From: Shewanella sp. ANA-3
GTDB taxonomy: Bacteria > Pseudomonadota > Gammaproteobacteria > Enterobacterales > Shewanellaceae
Assembly: GCF_000203935.1 (NCBI RefSeq)
Contig: NC_008577.1
Coordinates: 3,968,001 to 4,032,000, forward strand
Direction: 5' to 3'
DNA: 64,000 nucleotides
In this document: positions 35,793 to 45,433 of the stretch, piece after piece
Numbering within the stretch: position 1 is the first letter of the stretch
Layout: each line of letters opens with the position of its first letter
Program-made: the position numbers and the translations under genes
The notes under the pieces: generated by a model
Told to the model about the DNA's origin: nothing
The model's database searches: none
Seen by the model: only the letters and a program-made list of their open reading frames with translations

Positions 35793-38700
35793 TGGATACA
35801 CAAAAAGGGATCTTAGCCTGGTTTGCCCGCAACAGCGTGGCAGCCAACCTGTTAATGTGGGCGCTGCTGATTGGCGGTCTATTTAGCACAGTATTGATTA
35901 ATAAAGAGGTATTTCCCTCTTTTAACCTTAACTTATTGAGCATTACCGTTGCTTATCCCGGCGCTGCGCCGCAGGAAATCGAAGAAGGCATCAACATTAA
36001 GATTGAAGAAGCCATCCAAGATATCAACGGCATTAAAAAAGTCACTTCGGTTGCCAGTGAAGGCGTCGGCGCCATCACGGTCGAAGTCGAAGATGACTAC
36101 GACGTGCAAACCGTACTCGACGAAGCCAAGTTGCGATTGGACGCGATTTCCACCTTTCCGGTGAACATCGAAAAACCGCAAATCTTTAAAATCGAACCCG
36201 AAAACAACGTGATTTGGGTGTCGGTCTACGGTGATATGTCGCTGCACGATATGAAGGAACTGGCCAAATCGGTACGTGATGATTTGACCCAACTCCCTTC
36301 TGTGACCCGCGCGAAAGTCACAGGGGTGCGCGACTATGAAATCGGTATCGAAGTCTCGGAAGATAAGCTGCGGGAATACGGCTTGACCTTCTCGCAAGTC
36401 GCCTTGGCGGTGCAAAACTCTTCTATCGACTTGCCGGGCGGTTCGATCCGCGCAGAAGATGGCGATATTCTGCTGCGTACTAAAGGCCAAGCCTATACCG
36501 GCGATGATTTTGCCAATATCGTCGTCACCACGCGCACCGATGGTAGCCGGGTGATGTTGCCCCAAGTGGCAACCATTAAGGATGATTTTGAAGAACGTTT
36601 AGAGTACACCCGCTTCAACGGCAAGCCTGCAGCGATTATCGAAGTGACCAGCGTGAACGATCAAAACGCCCTCGACATTGCTCAACAGGTTAAAGACTAC
36701 GTCGAGAAACGCCGTGCCACTCTGCCAGCCAATGCACAATTAGACACTTGGGGAGACTTAACCCACTACCTCAAGGGCCGCTTAAACATGATGATGTCGA
36801 ACATGTTTTACGGCGCCCTATTAGTGTTTGTGATCTTAGCCCTGTTCCTCGACCTCAAACTCGCCTTCTGGGTAATGATGGGGTTACCCGTGTGTTTTCT
36901 CGGCACTATGCTGATCATGCCGCTGGAACCTTTCTCCATGACCATCAACATGCTGACATTGTTCGCCTTTATTCTCGTCTTGGGGATAGTCGTCGACGAT
37001 GCAATTGTGATAGGTGAAAGTGCCTACAGCGAGGTCGAACGGCACGGACACTCGATTGATAACGTGATCCGCGGCGCGCAAAAGGTGGCTATGCCCGCCA
37101 CCTTCGGGGTGTTAACCACTATCGCCGCCTTTATCCCTATGTTGATGGTTTCTGGCCCCATGGGGATTATTTGGAAATCCATCGGCATGGTGGTCATCAT
37201 GTGTCTGGCATTTTCACTGGTGGAATCTAAATTTATCCTGCCAGCGCACTTAGCCCACATGAAGTTTAGAAAGCCGGGGGAACCCACGGGTTTCTTTGGT
37301 CGCTTCAAGGACAGATTTAATAATCACGTTCAACACTTTATTCACCATAGTTACCGCAACTTCCTCGAGCGCTGTATCCAACATCGCTACAACGTCGTCG
37401 CGGCCTTTATCGGTGTGTTGATTTTATCCATAGCCTTAGTCGCCAGCGGCAAAGTACGCTGGGTGTTCTTCCCCGATATTCCATCGGACTTTATCCAAGT
37501 ACAGCTAGAGATGGATGAAGGCAGCTCAGAGCAAAACACCCTCAAAGTGGTACAGGATATTGAAGAAGCCCTGTACAAGATGAACGCAAAAATGGAGAAG
37601 GACAACGGCAGCGAAGTGGTGAAGCACAGCTTTATCAACATGAGCTCGCGCACCTCCGCCTTTATCTTTGCCGAACTGACCAAGGGTGAAGACCGGGATG
37701 TGGATGGCGAGACGATTGCCGCTGCATGGCGCGAACAATTACCCGAGTTACTGTCGGTGAAGAAGCTCGATTTCAACGCCAGCGGTAACGGCGGAGGCGG
37801 TGGTGACATCTCCTTTAGATTAACCTCGAGCGATCTCGAAGAATTATCCGCAGCCGCCCGCGAGCTTAAGCAAAAGCTCGCCACCTACGAAGGTGTGTAC
37901 GACATTGCCGATAACTTCTCCTCGGGTAGCCATGAGATCCGTTTAAAGATCCGCCCCGAGGCCGAAGCGCTGGGTTTAACCTTGTCAGATTTAGCACGCC
38001 AAGTCCGTTATGGTTTCTATGGTTATGAAGCACAACGTATTTTGCGTAATAAAGAAGAAATCAAAGTCATGGTGCGCTACCCCTTAGAGCAGCGCCGTAC
38101 CGTTGGCTACCTCGAGAATATGTTGATCCGCACGCCGCAGGGCAAGTCGGTGCCTTTCTCAACCGTTGCTGAAGTCGAAAAAGGCGAATCCTACGCCTCA
38201 ATCACCCGTGTCGATGGCAAGCGAGCAATTACCATTATTGCCAATGCCAACAAACACAAGGTGGAGCCTTCCAAGGTTGTGAATGAAATCCAACAGGATT
38301 TCCTGCCGCAGTTACAGGCCAAGTATCCGAAAATCCAAACCACCCTCGATGGCGGCAGTTTGGATGAGCAGAATGCCATGGTCGGTCTAATGCAGGGCTT
38401 CTTCTTTGCGCTGTTTACCATTTATGCCTTAATGGCGGTACCGCTCAAGTCTTACAGCCAGCCGCTGATCATTATGTCAGTCATCCCCTTCGGGATTATC
38501 GGCGCCCTGTTTGGGCATTTGATCCAAGGCCTTGCCATGAGCGTCTTGAGTCTGTGTGGTATCGTCGCGCTCGCTGGGGTAGTGGTAAACGACTCCTTGA
38601 TTCTGGTGGACTTTGTTAACCGGGCGCGGGAGCAAGGGCAATCGGTCAGACAAGCGGCGGTGGATTCAGGCTGCTATCGTTTCAGGGCGATTATCTTGAC

Positions 38701-38995
38701 CTCGTTAACCACCTTCGTCGGTCTTGTGCCTATCATTCTTGAACGCAGCTTACAGGCGCAGATTGTGATCCCTATGGCGACCTCCCTCGCCTTCGGTATC
38801 CTATTCTCGACTGTGGTGACCCTAATTTTGGTGCCTTTGCTGTACATCATTCTTGATGATGTTAAACGTACTTCTAGCCGCTTTTACCACTGGTGGTGGC
38901 GCCCAAAAACATCGCAGGAAAGGCATTTACCTGCCAATGAGAGCCACAAGGTATCCTTAGATGCCTTTAATGCACCTGACTATAAACAGGATTAG
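35792..38995 (+). CDS. RND-family efflux permease
   Basis: 1067 residues, HAE1/AcrB-like size. Twelve membrane helices are expected, with the two large periplasmic loops. The proton-relay motif in TM4 is GIVVDDAIVIGE, with the two adjacent Asp residues. The N-terminus FARNSVAANLLMWALLIGG is typical of hydrophobe/amphiphile RND pumps, but the group is closer to divergent efflux RNDs than to AcrB. It uses the proton gradient to expel substrates together with the adaptor encoded upstream. Substrate range cannot be read. A perfect terminator follows. Confidence 0.9.
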   Translation: MDTQKGILAWFARNSVAANLLMWALLIGGLFSTVLINKEVFPSFNLNLLSITVAYPGAAPQEIEEGINIKIEEAIQDINGIKKVTSVASEGVGAITVEVEDDYDVQTVLDEAKLRLDAISTFPVNIEKPQIFKIEPENNVIWVSVYGDMSLHDMKELAKSVRDDLTQLPSVTRAKVTGVRDYEIGIEVSEDKLREYGLTFSQVALAVQNSSIDLPGGSIRAEDGDILLRTKGQAYTGDDFANIVVTTRTDGSRVMLPQVATIKDDFEERLEYTRFNGKPAAIIEVTSVNDQNALDIAQQVKDYVEKRRATLPANAQLDTWGDLTHYLKGRLNMMMSNMFYGALLVFVILALFLDLKLAFWVMMGLPVCFLGTMLIMPLEPFSMTINMLTLFAFILVLGIVVDDAIVIGESAYSEVERHGHSIDNVIRGAQKVAMPATFGVLTTIAAFIPMLMVSGPMGIIWKSIGMVVIMCLAFSLVESKFILPAHLAHMKFRKPGEPTGFFGRFKDRFNNHVQHFIHHSYRNFLERCIQHRYNVVAAFIGVLILSIALVASGKVRWVFFPDIPSDFIQVQLEMDEGSSEQNTLKVVQDIEEALYKMNAKMEKDNGSEVVKHSFINMSSRTSAFIFAELTKGEDRDVDGETIAAAWREQLPELLSVKKLDFNASGNGGGGGDISFRLTSSDLEELSAAARELKQKLATYEGVYDIADNFSSGSHEIRLKIRPEAEALGLTLSDLARQVRYGFYGYEAQRILRNKEEIKVMVRYPLEQRRTVGYLENMLIRTPQGKSVPFSTVAEVEKGESYASITRVDGKRAITIIANANKHKVEPSKVVNEIQQDFLPQLQAKYPKIQTTLDGGSLDEQNAMVGLMQGFFFALFTIYALMAVPLKSYSQPLIIMSVIPFGIIGALFGHLIQGLAMSVLSLCGIVALAGVVVNDSLILVDFVNRAREQGQSVRQAAVDSGCYRFRAIILTSLTTFVGLVPIILERSLQAQIVIPMATSLAFGILFSTVVTLILVPLLYIILDDVKRTSSRFYHWWWRPKTSQERHLPANESHKVSLDAFNAPDYKQD

Positions 38996-39026
38996 TGGTA
39001 TTACAGTCATAACATCCTAACCCCAT

Positions 39027-39054
39027 AAAAAAGAGAGCCTAGGCTCTCTTTTTT
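39027..39054 (+). terminator. Terminator of the RND operon
   Basis: 13-base stem AAAAAAGAGAGCC/GGCTCTCTTTTTT with a 2-base spacer. Confidence 0.9.
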
Positions 39055-39171
39055 ATCTCTAGCCTGTCCTGACGAGTAAAGCGCGTTGTGCGATCTAGGT
39101 GGCAGTTATCAAGGATCGCATTCGTTACACTCAACCTAAGTGACCGCCAAGATGCCAATAAAGTCGATAGT

Positions 39172-39891
39172 ATGAAAACAGATCGGATGCCAAACTCACA
39201 TTCTGCCCCAATCCCCCCCGCCCCACTCAAAGCCACTGAAACCTTAGCCAATGGCAACACAACGGCGGAAGTGTGCACCAATGAAACCTGCGCCAACGAA
39301 ACCTTAGTCTATGATATTCGCAGGAGTCGTTACCTGAATATCACCGGCCGTTGCACCCTACGCTGCGCCTTCTGCCCGAAACATAATGGCAGTAAACAAA
39401 TTCACGAGTATCAATTGGCATTGACCCACCAGCCCAAGCCAGAGGAAATCATCCCGCTGTTAGGTAAGGTGGAAGACTTTGAGGAATATGTGTTCTGCGG
39501 TTACGGTGAACCGACGATGAATCTGCCGACCCTGCTGGCCGTAGCCAAGGAAATCAAACGCCGTGGCGGCCGTGTGCGGGTCAATACCGATGGGTTAGGC
39601 AACCTAGTTCACAGGCGCAACATTCTGCCCGAGTTAGCGGAGTGCGTGGATGGATTATCCATTTCCCTCAACGCCGACAATGAGGCCGCCTATAACCAAC
39701 ATTGCCGCCCAAAACTGGCGGGCTCCTACGCTGCAGTGAATGCCTTTATCGCCCTCGCCCCCCACTATATTGAGCGCGTTCAAGTCTCGGCGATTGAGGG
39801 ATTAGAAGGGGTCGACATCGATCTTTGCCGCGAACAAGTACTCGCCTCGGGCTGCGAGTTTAAGCACAGAGTGCTGGGCGCGCTCGGTTAA
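39172..39891 (+). CDS. TatD-associated-type radical SAM protein
   Basis: 239 residues from the ATG at 39172; an in-frame start at 39088 would add 28 weakly charged residues and has no better ribosome-binding site. The radical SAM cluster is CTLRCAFC (CxxxCxxC with ITGR before it), followed by FCGYGEPTMNLP and RVNTDGLGN, and SISLNADNEAAYNQHC later. This pattern recalls the small radical SAM proteins usually found with TatD nucleases. No TatD gene is adjacent here. The N-terminus has several extra cysteines (CTNETCANE), which could be chance. The reaction is unknown. Confidence 0.65.
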   Translation: MKTDRMPNSHSAPIPPAPLKATETLANGNTTAEVCTNETCANETLVYDIRRSRYLNITGRCTLRCAFCPKHNGSKQIHEYQLALTHQPKPEEIIPLLGKVEDFEEYVFCGYGEPTMNLPTLLAVAKEIKRRGGRVRVNTDGLGNLVHRRNILPELAECVDGLSISLNADNEAAYNQHCRPKLAGSYAAVNAFIALAPHYIERVQVSAIEGLEGVDIDLCREQVLASGCEFKHRVLGALG

Positions 39892-40024
39892 TAGATCCCC
39901 AGAATAGCCGTTGGGTTGATGCATTGCTCGGCATAACAGAGTCGCCGAGCAACTTGCCACTGTCGTAACATTTCATTCGTGTTAACATAGCCTAATTAAC
40001 AGTTAATCAACCCCAAATCGGCCC

Positions 40025-42259
40025 ATGCTGAAAAAGAACCCTAGCCTACACCCACTCGCGCCATTACTTTCATTGACCCAAGGGTTGCATTGGTCTCACC
40101 AACGCCTGTTGGCTGTCGCGAGCCAGTTATCTATGCTGGTGATAGGTATGATTATTTTAACCAACTTAATCATTACCTTAGGTGAACGCCGGTTACAGGA
40201 AGAATGGGCAACCCAAAGATACAGCGAATTACAAACCATAGGCACGCTGATCACGGATAAGGTCGCCTTCCAGCAGTTTCGCACTCAGCTATTTGCCAAA
40301 GACGAATTACTCAAGCAGTACCTCAAAAATCCAACGGCCTCGTCTCAGCAGAAATTGCAGGAAAGTTGGCAGGAGCTAGTGCAGCATATTCCTGAACTCC
40401 TCGGCATTGCCCTGTTCGATCCCCAAGGTAATTATAAGTTTGCGACACCTTCAAACTTTAGTCAGGACGCGCTGCCCGCCGCTCTGTTAGGTTCGAGCCG
40501 CAACTTAGGTGGTAAAGAAGTCTTTACCTCGCCCTTGGAGTTTGTGCCCCTCAATGGCATGCTCGAACCCTACATGTATCAAATGACTTGGCTCGAGAAA
40601 CCCGATCAAAGCTCGCTAGGTTACTTGATTACCTACAACTCGATTGTGCAGATGCTAGAAGCGATAAAACCTGCATTTTCAAGCAATAAGTCTCCGATGC
40701 TAGTGCTAGATACCCAAGGCTTGCTCTATGCGGGTGTGAGTGAACTCGCGCCCTTAACCCATATTCCCGATACCTTAGGCGCCAGTCTGCGCCAGAGTTA
40801 TCCGGCGCTATGGCGGGAAATGTCGATGAGCAACTTTGGCCAATTTCATGGTGAAGATGCCACCTTCGTGTACCTCAAAGTCGAGTTAACCAATCAGCCC
40901 GAACTGCGCCGCGAGTATTTTTTACTCTCTTATATCCGCAATGCCGATATCGCCTCCAAGTTTTCCCAGTGGCAAAACATCGTTATCGTCGCCGCGTTAA
41001 TCCTGACCTTACTCGCCGCTTGGGTGATCTTACTCAGCCATATGTATCGCCTGCAGTATCGCTCGCGCCAATACAGTATCGATGTGGCCAATGCACTATT
41101 TAACAATGATATCGGCTTTATCCTCGCCAATGAGCAGGCACGGATCATCAGTGCCAACCCTAAGGCGGCCGAGGCGACTCAAGTGCCACAGGATGAACTC
41201 ACAGATCGCAGCCTGCAGCGCGCGCTGAATCTCGACGACCTGACCCACGCGCAAATGCTCGACCAAGTGCATAGACAAGGTGAGTGGCAAGGCAAGCTGT
41301 CGCTAGACAATGATAAGGGCTCAAGACTTAGCGTGTGCGTACGCCAAGCGCCGAGATTGGGGCGCGGCTTACCGCATCTGTTAGTCTCCCTTGAAGATAT
41401 TAGCGCCATGATCGATTGCCAGAATCAAGCCTTCTTAAGCGACTTACTCTGCGATACGACTGTGGCCACAGCGCTGACTGATGCCAATGGTAAGCTGATA
41501 AAAATCAATCCAGTATTCGATCAACTGATGCAACTGAATGGCGATTTGAATCATGATTTAGCCTCACTGCTCGCCAACGATCTGGGTAACCAGTGGCAGC
41601 GGATCACCGCTCAGATCAGCATGCAAGGTCAATGGCAAGGGCAGATCCTCTGCTCGCCCAATCTGCGCCATTCGAATTGTTTACAGGCCACCTTAAAGGG
41701 GCATGTGGCCGCCGACGGTGAGATTGATTACATCATCTGTACCTTAGAGCAAGCCGCCGATAACCTGAGGGGCGCAGAGCCGCGCAGCTTTGTGCCGCAC
41801 CGCAGCACCATTTTGCAGCATCTCGCCGATTTAGAACGCTATTTTGCATCGCTTTCGCCCCAAAGCCGCAACCACTCAAGCCTGCTAGTGATGGATATCA
41901 ACCCCGAGGGTTTACTCAGCCATATGAGTGATATCGACCAACTCGAGACGCGTCAGCAGGAAGTGGAAGTGCAGCTCTTGCTCGAGATCCCTACCCACTA
42001 CCAAATCCTTCACTGGCAACTCGGTAAACTGTTGTTGTTACTGCCAGATACCGATGCCACGGCGGCACATCACTTTGCCCTCAATACCATAGAAAAGCTC
42101 AACAGCAATGGCTTAGGTGAAGGGATTAGCATTGGGATTGCCAGCTATCAGGAAGGACAAAGCCTAGAGCAATACCTCAGCAATGCCGAGGTGGCGCTCA
42201 AACGGGCGAAGCAGAATAACGATCAGAATATCGGCCAGGCCTTTACTCGTCAGCCTTAG
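40025..42259 (+). CDS. Membrane sensor with degenerate GGDEF domain
   Basis: 744 residues. One membrane helix near residue 40, an extracytoplasmic sensor of roughly 270 residues, a second helix (about 323-342), then PAS-like domains (about 360-480 and 490-590) and a C-terminal domain. The C-terminus has the final GGDEF landmarks (GISIGIASY and NAEVALKRAKQNN), but the catalytic GGDEF segment is replaced by WQLGKLLLLLP; with QLGKL in that position the metal- and substrate-binding residues are lost, so I expect no diguanylate cyclase activity. It may bind nucleotide or act as a structural signalling protein. It overlaps the convergent gene by 17 bases. Confidence 0.75.
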   Translation: MLKKNPSLHPLAPLLSLTQGLHWSHQRLLAVASQLSMLVIGMIILTNLIITLGERRLQEEWATQRYSELQTIGTLITDKVAFQQFRTQLFAKDELLKQYLKNPTASSQQKLQESWQELVQHIPELLGIALFDPQGNYKFATPSNFSQDALPAALLGSSRNLGGKEVFTSPLEFVPLNGMLEPYMYQMTWLEKPDQSSLGYLITYNSIVQMLEAIKPAFSSNKSPMLVLDTQGLLYAGVSELAPLTHIPDTLGASLRQSYPALWREMSMSNFGQFHGEDATFVYLKVELTNQPELRREYFLLSYIRNADIASKFSQWQNIVIVAALILTLLAAWVILLSHMYRLQYRSRQYSIDVANALFNNDIGFILANEQARIISANPKAAEATQVPQDELTDRSLQRALNLDDLTHAQMLDQVHRQGEWQGKLSLDNDKGSRLSVCVRQAPRLGRGLPHLLVSLEDISAMIDCQNQAFLSDLLCDTTVATALTDANGKLIKINPVFDQLMQLNGDLNHDLASLLANDLGNQWQRITAQISMQGQWQGQILCSPNLRHSNCLQATLKGHVAADGEIDYIICTLEQAADNLRGAEPRSFVPHRSTILQHLADLERYFASLSPQSRNHSSLLVMDINPEGLLSHMSDIDQLETRQQEVEVQLLLEIPTHYQILHWQLGKLLLLLPDTDATAAHHFALNTIEKLNSNGLGEGISIGIASYQEGQSLEQYLSNAEVALKRAKQNNDQNIGQAFTRQP

Positions 42260-43640
42260 CGGGCGGATTAAAGGAATCGGGTAGCTTACTTTGGGTGATC
42301 TCGATAATGGCCGAGCGGTTCATGGTGATTTTGTAGCGCGCGTATTCAGGCTCTTCTCGGCCGTCCCGCAGCACTAAAATCAGATTCACTTGGTAACGAC
42401 GCTCGACCGACTCGTGGCTGATCTTGCCCTCAAGTTCCTTATAAATCTTGGCCTTGCCCCGCTCTAAGTAGCGGGCAAAGGGTACAAAACTGAAGTTCAC
42501 TTGCTCTTGTATGGTTGAGTAGCCCGCCTGAAACTCGCCATGATTTACCCGAGTGGCAATCTTGTAATGCAGGACTTCGGCATCGACCTTATTCTGGCTA
42601 TGCCGTTGTTTTAGGATTTCGTTAACCTTCTCCGGCAAATCCTGCTGTCGCATAAATTCGAGCCAGACTAATTGCTTAGCGATCACCGACTGACTGGTGG
42701 TGTCCCTTAAGATACGGCTCCAACGCGGCCGACCACGCTGAATAAAGCGCCAAAGGGCATTACGCACATCATCCTTAAAGATTTCACGAAATCCGTAAAT
42801 AACCGCCAGCGTCAACACCAATGCTATGGTAAAGCCGCTAAAGACGCCCTGCGCTTCGATAATGAGTGCCGATACCACCAACATCACCAATGCGGTCGCA
42901 AGTCCTGTCGTAAACTTCTTAAGGCCAATGCCTAAGGGTTTTAACTCTTCTTTGAGTACCACACCTTGCTGAATTAAGCGCCGCAATAACAGCATCTTAT
43001 TCGAAATTCGGTTGGGGTCTTGCTTGGTCTGTGCCGAGTTATAGTTGTTGGCATCGCGATAAGCGCATTCGGTGCGGCACAGAGTCAAGACTCGTTCTTG
43101 AATGTCAGCAAAATCGCTGGTGCGGGTAGCATGGGCGAGTACTTTTAGCAGTTGCTGCTCGCAGAACCAGGACAGATAGTTATCGGCGTTCTCGAAATAG
43201 GATTTCCATTTAGGATCGCCCGGCTCATTACGGCGAAACTTTTTCAGCAGCTGCGTCACCTGCTCGCACAGCTCATCGAGCGCCAGATAGAAGTGCTCCA
43301 CATCGGCGATGCGATTGAGTTCTTTGACATCGTTTTCAACCGCGACGGCAAACTGGTAGGCAAACAGGTTTAAGTACAGCCGGAATTCTTCTACGGTGCG
43401 ACGATTCATACTGGCGAATCGCCCTTGCACCAGTGGCAAGTGCAGCCCTTCGGAGTAGTAGGAGCGGCGTCCGACAATCGCGCTGTGGTAATACTCTTCT
43501 TCGTTTAAAGTGTGCGCGCCTATGCCCATTTCCTTTGGTAAAAAGAAATAGAGATCGAGCTGACGATTATCGCCCTTTTCCATCTGATGGCTGAACTTAA
43601 TCGACAGGGATTCTTCTTGTTTGACACGTATCTTAAACAC
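42243..43640 (-). CDS. Large membrane-anchored protein of unknown function
   Basis: 465 residues with no family I can name. The N-terminal ~235 residues are soluble and charged, containing a cysteine pair in CRTECAYRD. Two helices close together (about 240-285, TTGLATALVMLVVSALII and IALVLTLAVIYGFREI) form a hairpin, and the rest is soluble and basic, with RGRPRWSRILRD. The stop overlaps the degenerate-GGDEF gene on the opposite strand by 17 bases. It is 85 bases upstream of, but not overlapping, a FidL-like gene on the same strand. No function is assigned. Confidence 0.65.
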   Translation of the reverse strand: MFKIRVKQEESLSIKFSHQMEKGDNRQLDLYFFLPKEMGIGAHTLNEEEYYHSAIVGRRSYYSEGLHLPLVQGRFASMNRRTVEEFRLYLNLFAYQFAVAVENDVKELNRIADVEHFYLALDELCEQVTQLLKKFRRNEPGDPKWKSYFENADNYLSWFCEQQLLKVLAHATRTSDFADIQERVLTLCRTECAYRDANNYNSAQTKQDPNRISNKMLLLRRLIQQGVVLKEELKPLGIGLKKFTTGLATALVMLVVSALIIEAQGVFSGFTIALVLTLAVIYGFREIFKDDVRNALWRFIQRGRPRWSRILRDTTSQSVIAKQLVWLEFMRQQDLPEKVNEILKQRHSQNKVDAEVLHYKIATRVNHGEFQAGYSTIQEQVNFSFVPFARYLERGKAKIYKELEGKISHESVERRYQVNLILVLRDGREEPEYARYKITMNRSAIIEITQSKLPDSFNPPAKADE

Positions 43641-43724
43641 AACAACCTTATGATTGAGATGGAAGAGTCGGCATTAACACCATGGAAAATATAATCTAAA
43701 CCGAAAGCGCGGCAAATTCACTGA

Positions 43725-44255
43725 TTAAATTCGGCTATTGACGATTCGACAGCCACAAACAGTGTTACTCGGCTGGAATAAGACAACGGCATAGTCTTGA
43801 TTCGTGTCGCTATCGAGCACCTCTATGCTGAGATTGTGTCTGCCAGATTCACTAAAGTGCAAGCTGCTGATGTAGGAAAGGTATTTCATATGTTCGGGCC
43901 AAGACTTTTTATCTATGTCTTCGGATTCCGTCTTGGTTTTAACTGAAACATTGTAGGTCATGCGGTTCAGCTCCATGCTCTTGACCTCGCCCTGCATCAG
44001 AATCGCACCCGCGCTTGAACCATCGAGGTTAAAGTAACGGTAATTGATTTGCGCATTGCCCGCCGAGATTAAGACATCGACCAATAAGTAGAATTTCCCC
44101 TCATCCACTTGCTGCGTATGGCGGTCGAAGAGTTCGGAACTGCAATTTAAGATCACCGCCTTATTGGAGACAGATTGCAGGTAAATCACCCCGCAGGCGA
44201 CGATTAGCGCCGAGAGTATAGTCAGATTTATTGTCCATTTAAGCCACTTAGCCAC
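43725..44255 (-). CDS. FidL-like membrane protein (copy 1)
   Basis: 176 residues: one N-terminal helix (about 10-28) and a periplasmic remainder. It resembles the FidL-like proteins that in Salmonella accompany the ToxR-type regulator MarT. Conserved cysteines are Cys in ILNCSSELFD after the helix and the pair in CGCRI at the end. It overlaps the regulator gene upstream by eight bases. A second pair with the same layout lies at 46861-48169. By analogy with ToxR/ToxS it may modulate the regulator's periplasmic domain; this is an inference. Confidence 0.6.
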   Translation of the reverse strand: MAKWLKWTINLTILSALIVACGVIYLQSVSNKAVILNCSSELFDRHTQQVDEGKFYLLVDVLISAGNAQINYRYFNLDGSSAGAILMQGEVKSMELNRMTYNVSVKTKTESEDIDKKSWPEHMKYLSYISSLHFSESGRHNLSIEVLDSDTNQDYAVVLFQPSNTVCGCRIVNSRI

Positions 44256-44991
44256 AGATCCCGACCTCCTGTAGCCAGTTCACATCGATAAATTCCTTCG
44301 GCCGCCTGAAGTCACTGATCTTCAAGTTGCGGATCACCGATTGCCCGAGTTTATAACCCCGCATAGTAATGTTGAGCACCTGTTTATCGTGGGAGAGTGA
44401 GGAATACACTTCGGACCAATCACTATGGCCGCAGCGACTCAACCCTTGGCCTAAGCGGTCGCCTAACTCAAACAATAGGGTATTGTTGGTTTTCGAGTTG
44501 GCATACAAATGCAGTCGAATATGTTGACCCGAGGCTAAGGGCAAATCGGTGGAGAGCAAAGGCTGAGTCGGTACGCTGTGGTCGATGCGGCTAAGGTAAA
44601 ATCCTGAAATCGCGAGCATAAATCCAAAAACCAGCAACACACTCCACCAAGGTAAGGATTGCAGCCTAGGATAACGCAAGCTTTTTAGCTTTTGCCCTTG
44701 GGTACAGTGCAGCAGATAGCCTTGCCCCTTGACGGTTTCAATCAGCCCCTCATATTGGGGTCCGAGGAAGGAGCGGATCATAAAGACCGCCCGCGCTAAC
44801 GAAGTGTCAGTCAGAGGAGGATGCGCCCCATCGCCAGTCTTCAGCTCATGCTTGGAGACCAGTTTGCCTTGATGTTCAACCAACAGGCTCAACACTTGCA
44901 ACTCGGCACGGGGAAGGTGCCAAGATTCATCACGAGCCTGTTCGACGAGTAAGCCACGCTCACGGTCAAACCAACAGCCCCCCACCTGCAT
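44248..44991 (-). CDS. ToxR/CadC-like membrane-bound winged-helix regulator (copy 1)
   Basis: 247 residues. A winged-helix DNA-binding domain of the Trans_Reg_C type (about 1-95, ending ETVKGQGYLLHC) sits in the cytoplasm; a membrane helix (about 115-136) leads to a ~110-residue periplasmic domain with cysteines in SRCGHSDW and the C-terminal VGICG. The arrangement is that of ToxR and CadC, which sense outside signals directly. It is divergent from the split-Soret cytochrome gene across 442 bases and is the likely regulator of it. Unlike MarT it lacks an identified target. Confidence 0.75.
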   Translation of the reverse strand: MQVGGCWFDRERGLLVEQARDESWHLPRAELQVLSLLVEHQGKLVSKHELKTGDGAHPPLTDTSLARAVFMIRSFLGPQYEGLIETVKGQGYLLHCTQGQKLKSLRYPRLQSLPWWSVLLVFGFMLAISGFYLSRIDHSVPTQPLLSTDLPLASGQHIRLHLYANSKTNNTLLFELGDRLGQGLSRCGHSDWSEVYSSLSHDKQVLNITMRGYKLGQSVIRNLKISDFRRPKEFIDVNWLQEVGICG

Positions 44992-45433
44992 AATTCAAAC
45001 TCCAACCTATAAAATCATCGAATTAAGTCTATGCAAGCCTGCTAATGATTACTGTGATCCCGTTAACCCAAGGGGCTAAATAATTAATTTTCGTGAGCTT
45101 CCCCCGCAGGCAAATAAGCATAGAACAAAAACCTGCTTCAGCTCACAGCGATAAATGGTATTTGCAGCCCCCTCGCTTGGTGATAAATCCGCGTAAATTT
45201 ACATAAATGCCACAAATAATGTGCGCTGCCGCAAATTGAAATCGAGCATTCCCACAAAATTACCTCGTAAGCATCGACTAAAACGATTGTTCTTCTCCCA
45301 CCGCCAGCGATTTTGGGAGGCGAAATATCCCCGGCCGCAAATCACACTATTTATTGCTGTAGTTTCTAGAATGATGCCATCAACCAATGGTTACTGATTG
45401 ATAAATAAAAGCAATTAATAAAAGAGGATATTC
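44992..45433. other. Divergent intergenic region between regulator copy 1 and the cytochrome gene
   Basis: 442 bases with no credible gene, holding both divergent promoters. I see a TAAATTTA palindrome near 45194 and no convincing CRP, FNR or ArcA site. Binding sites for the membrane regulators would be expected here. Confidence 0.5.

Noticed and set aside
35933-36565. A 210-codon open frame antisense to the RND permease gene
   Set aside because: It lies wholly inside a gene with clear RND motifs, has low-complexity Phe/Asp/Arg composition and no ribosome-binding site; it is a reading-frame shadow.
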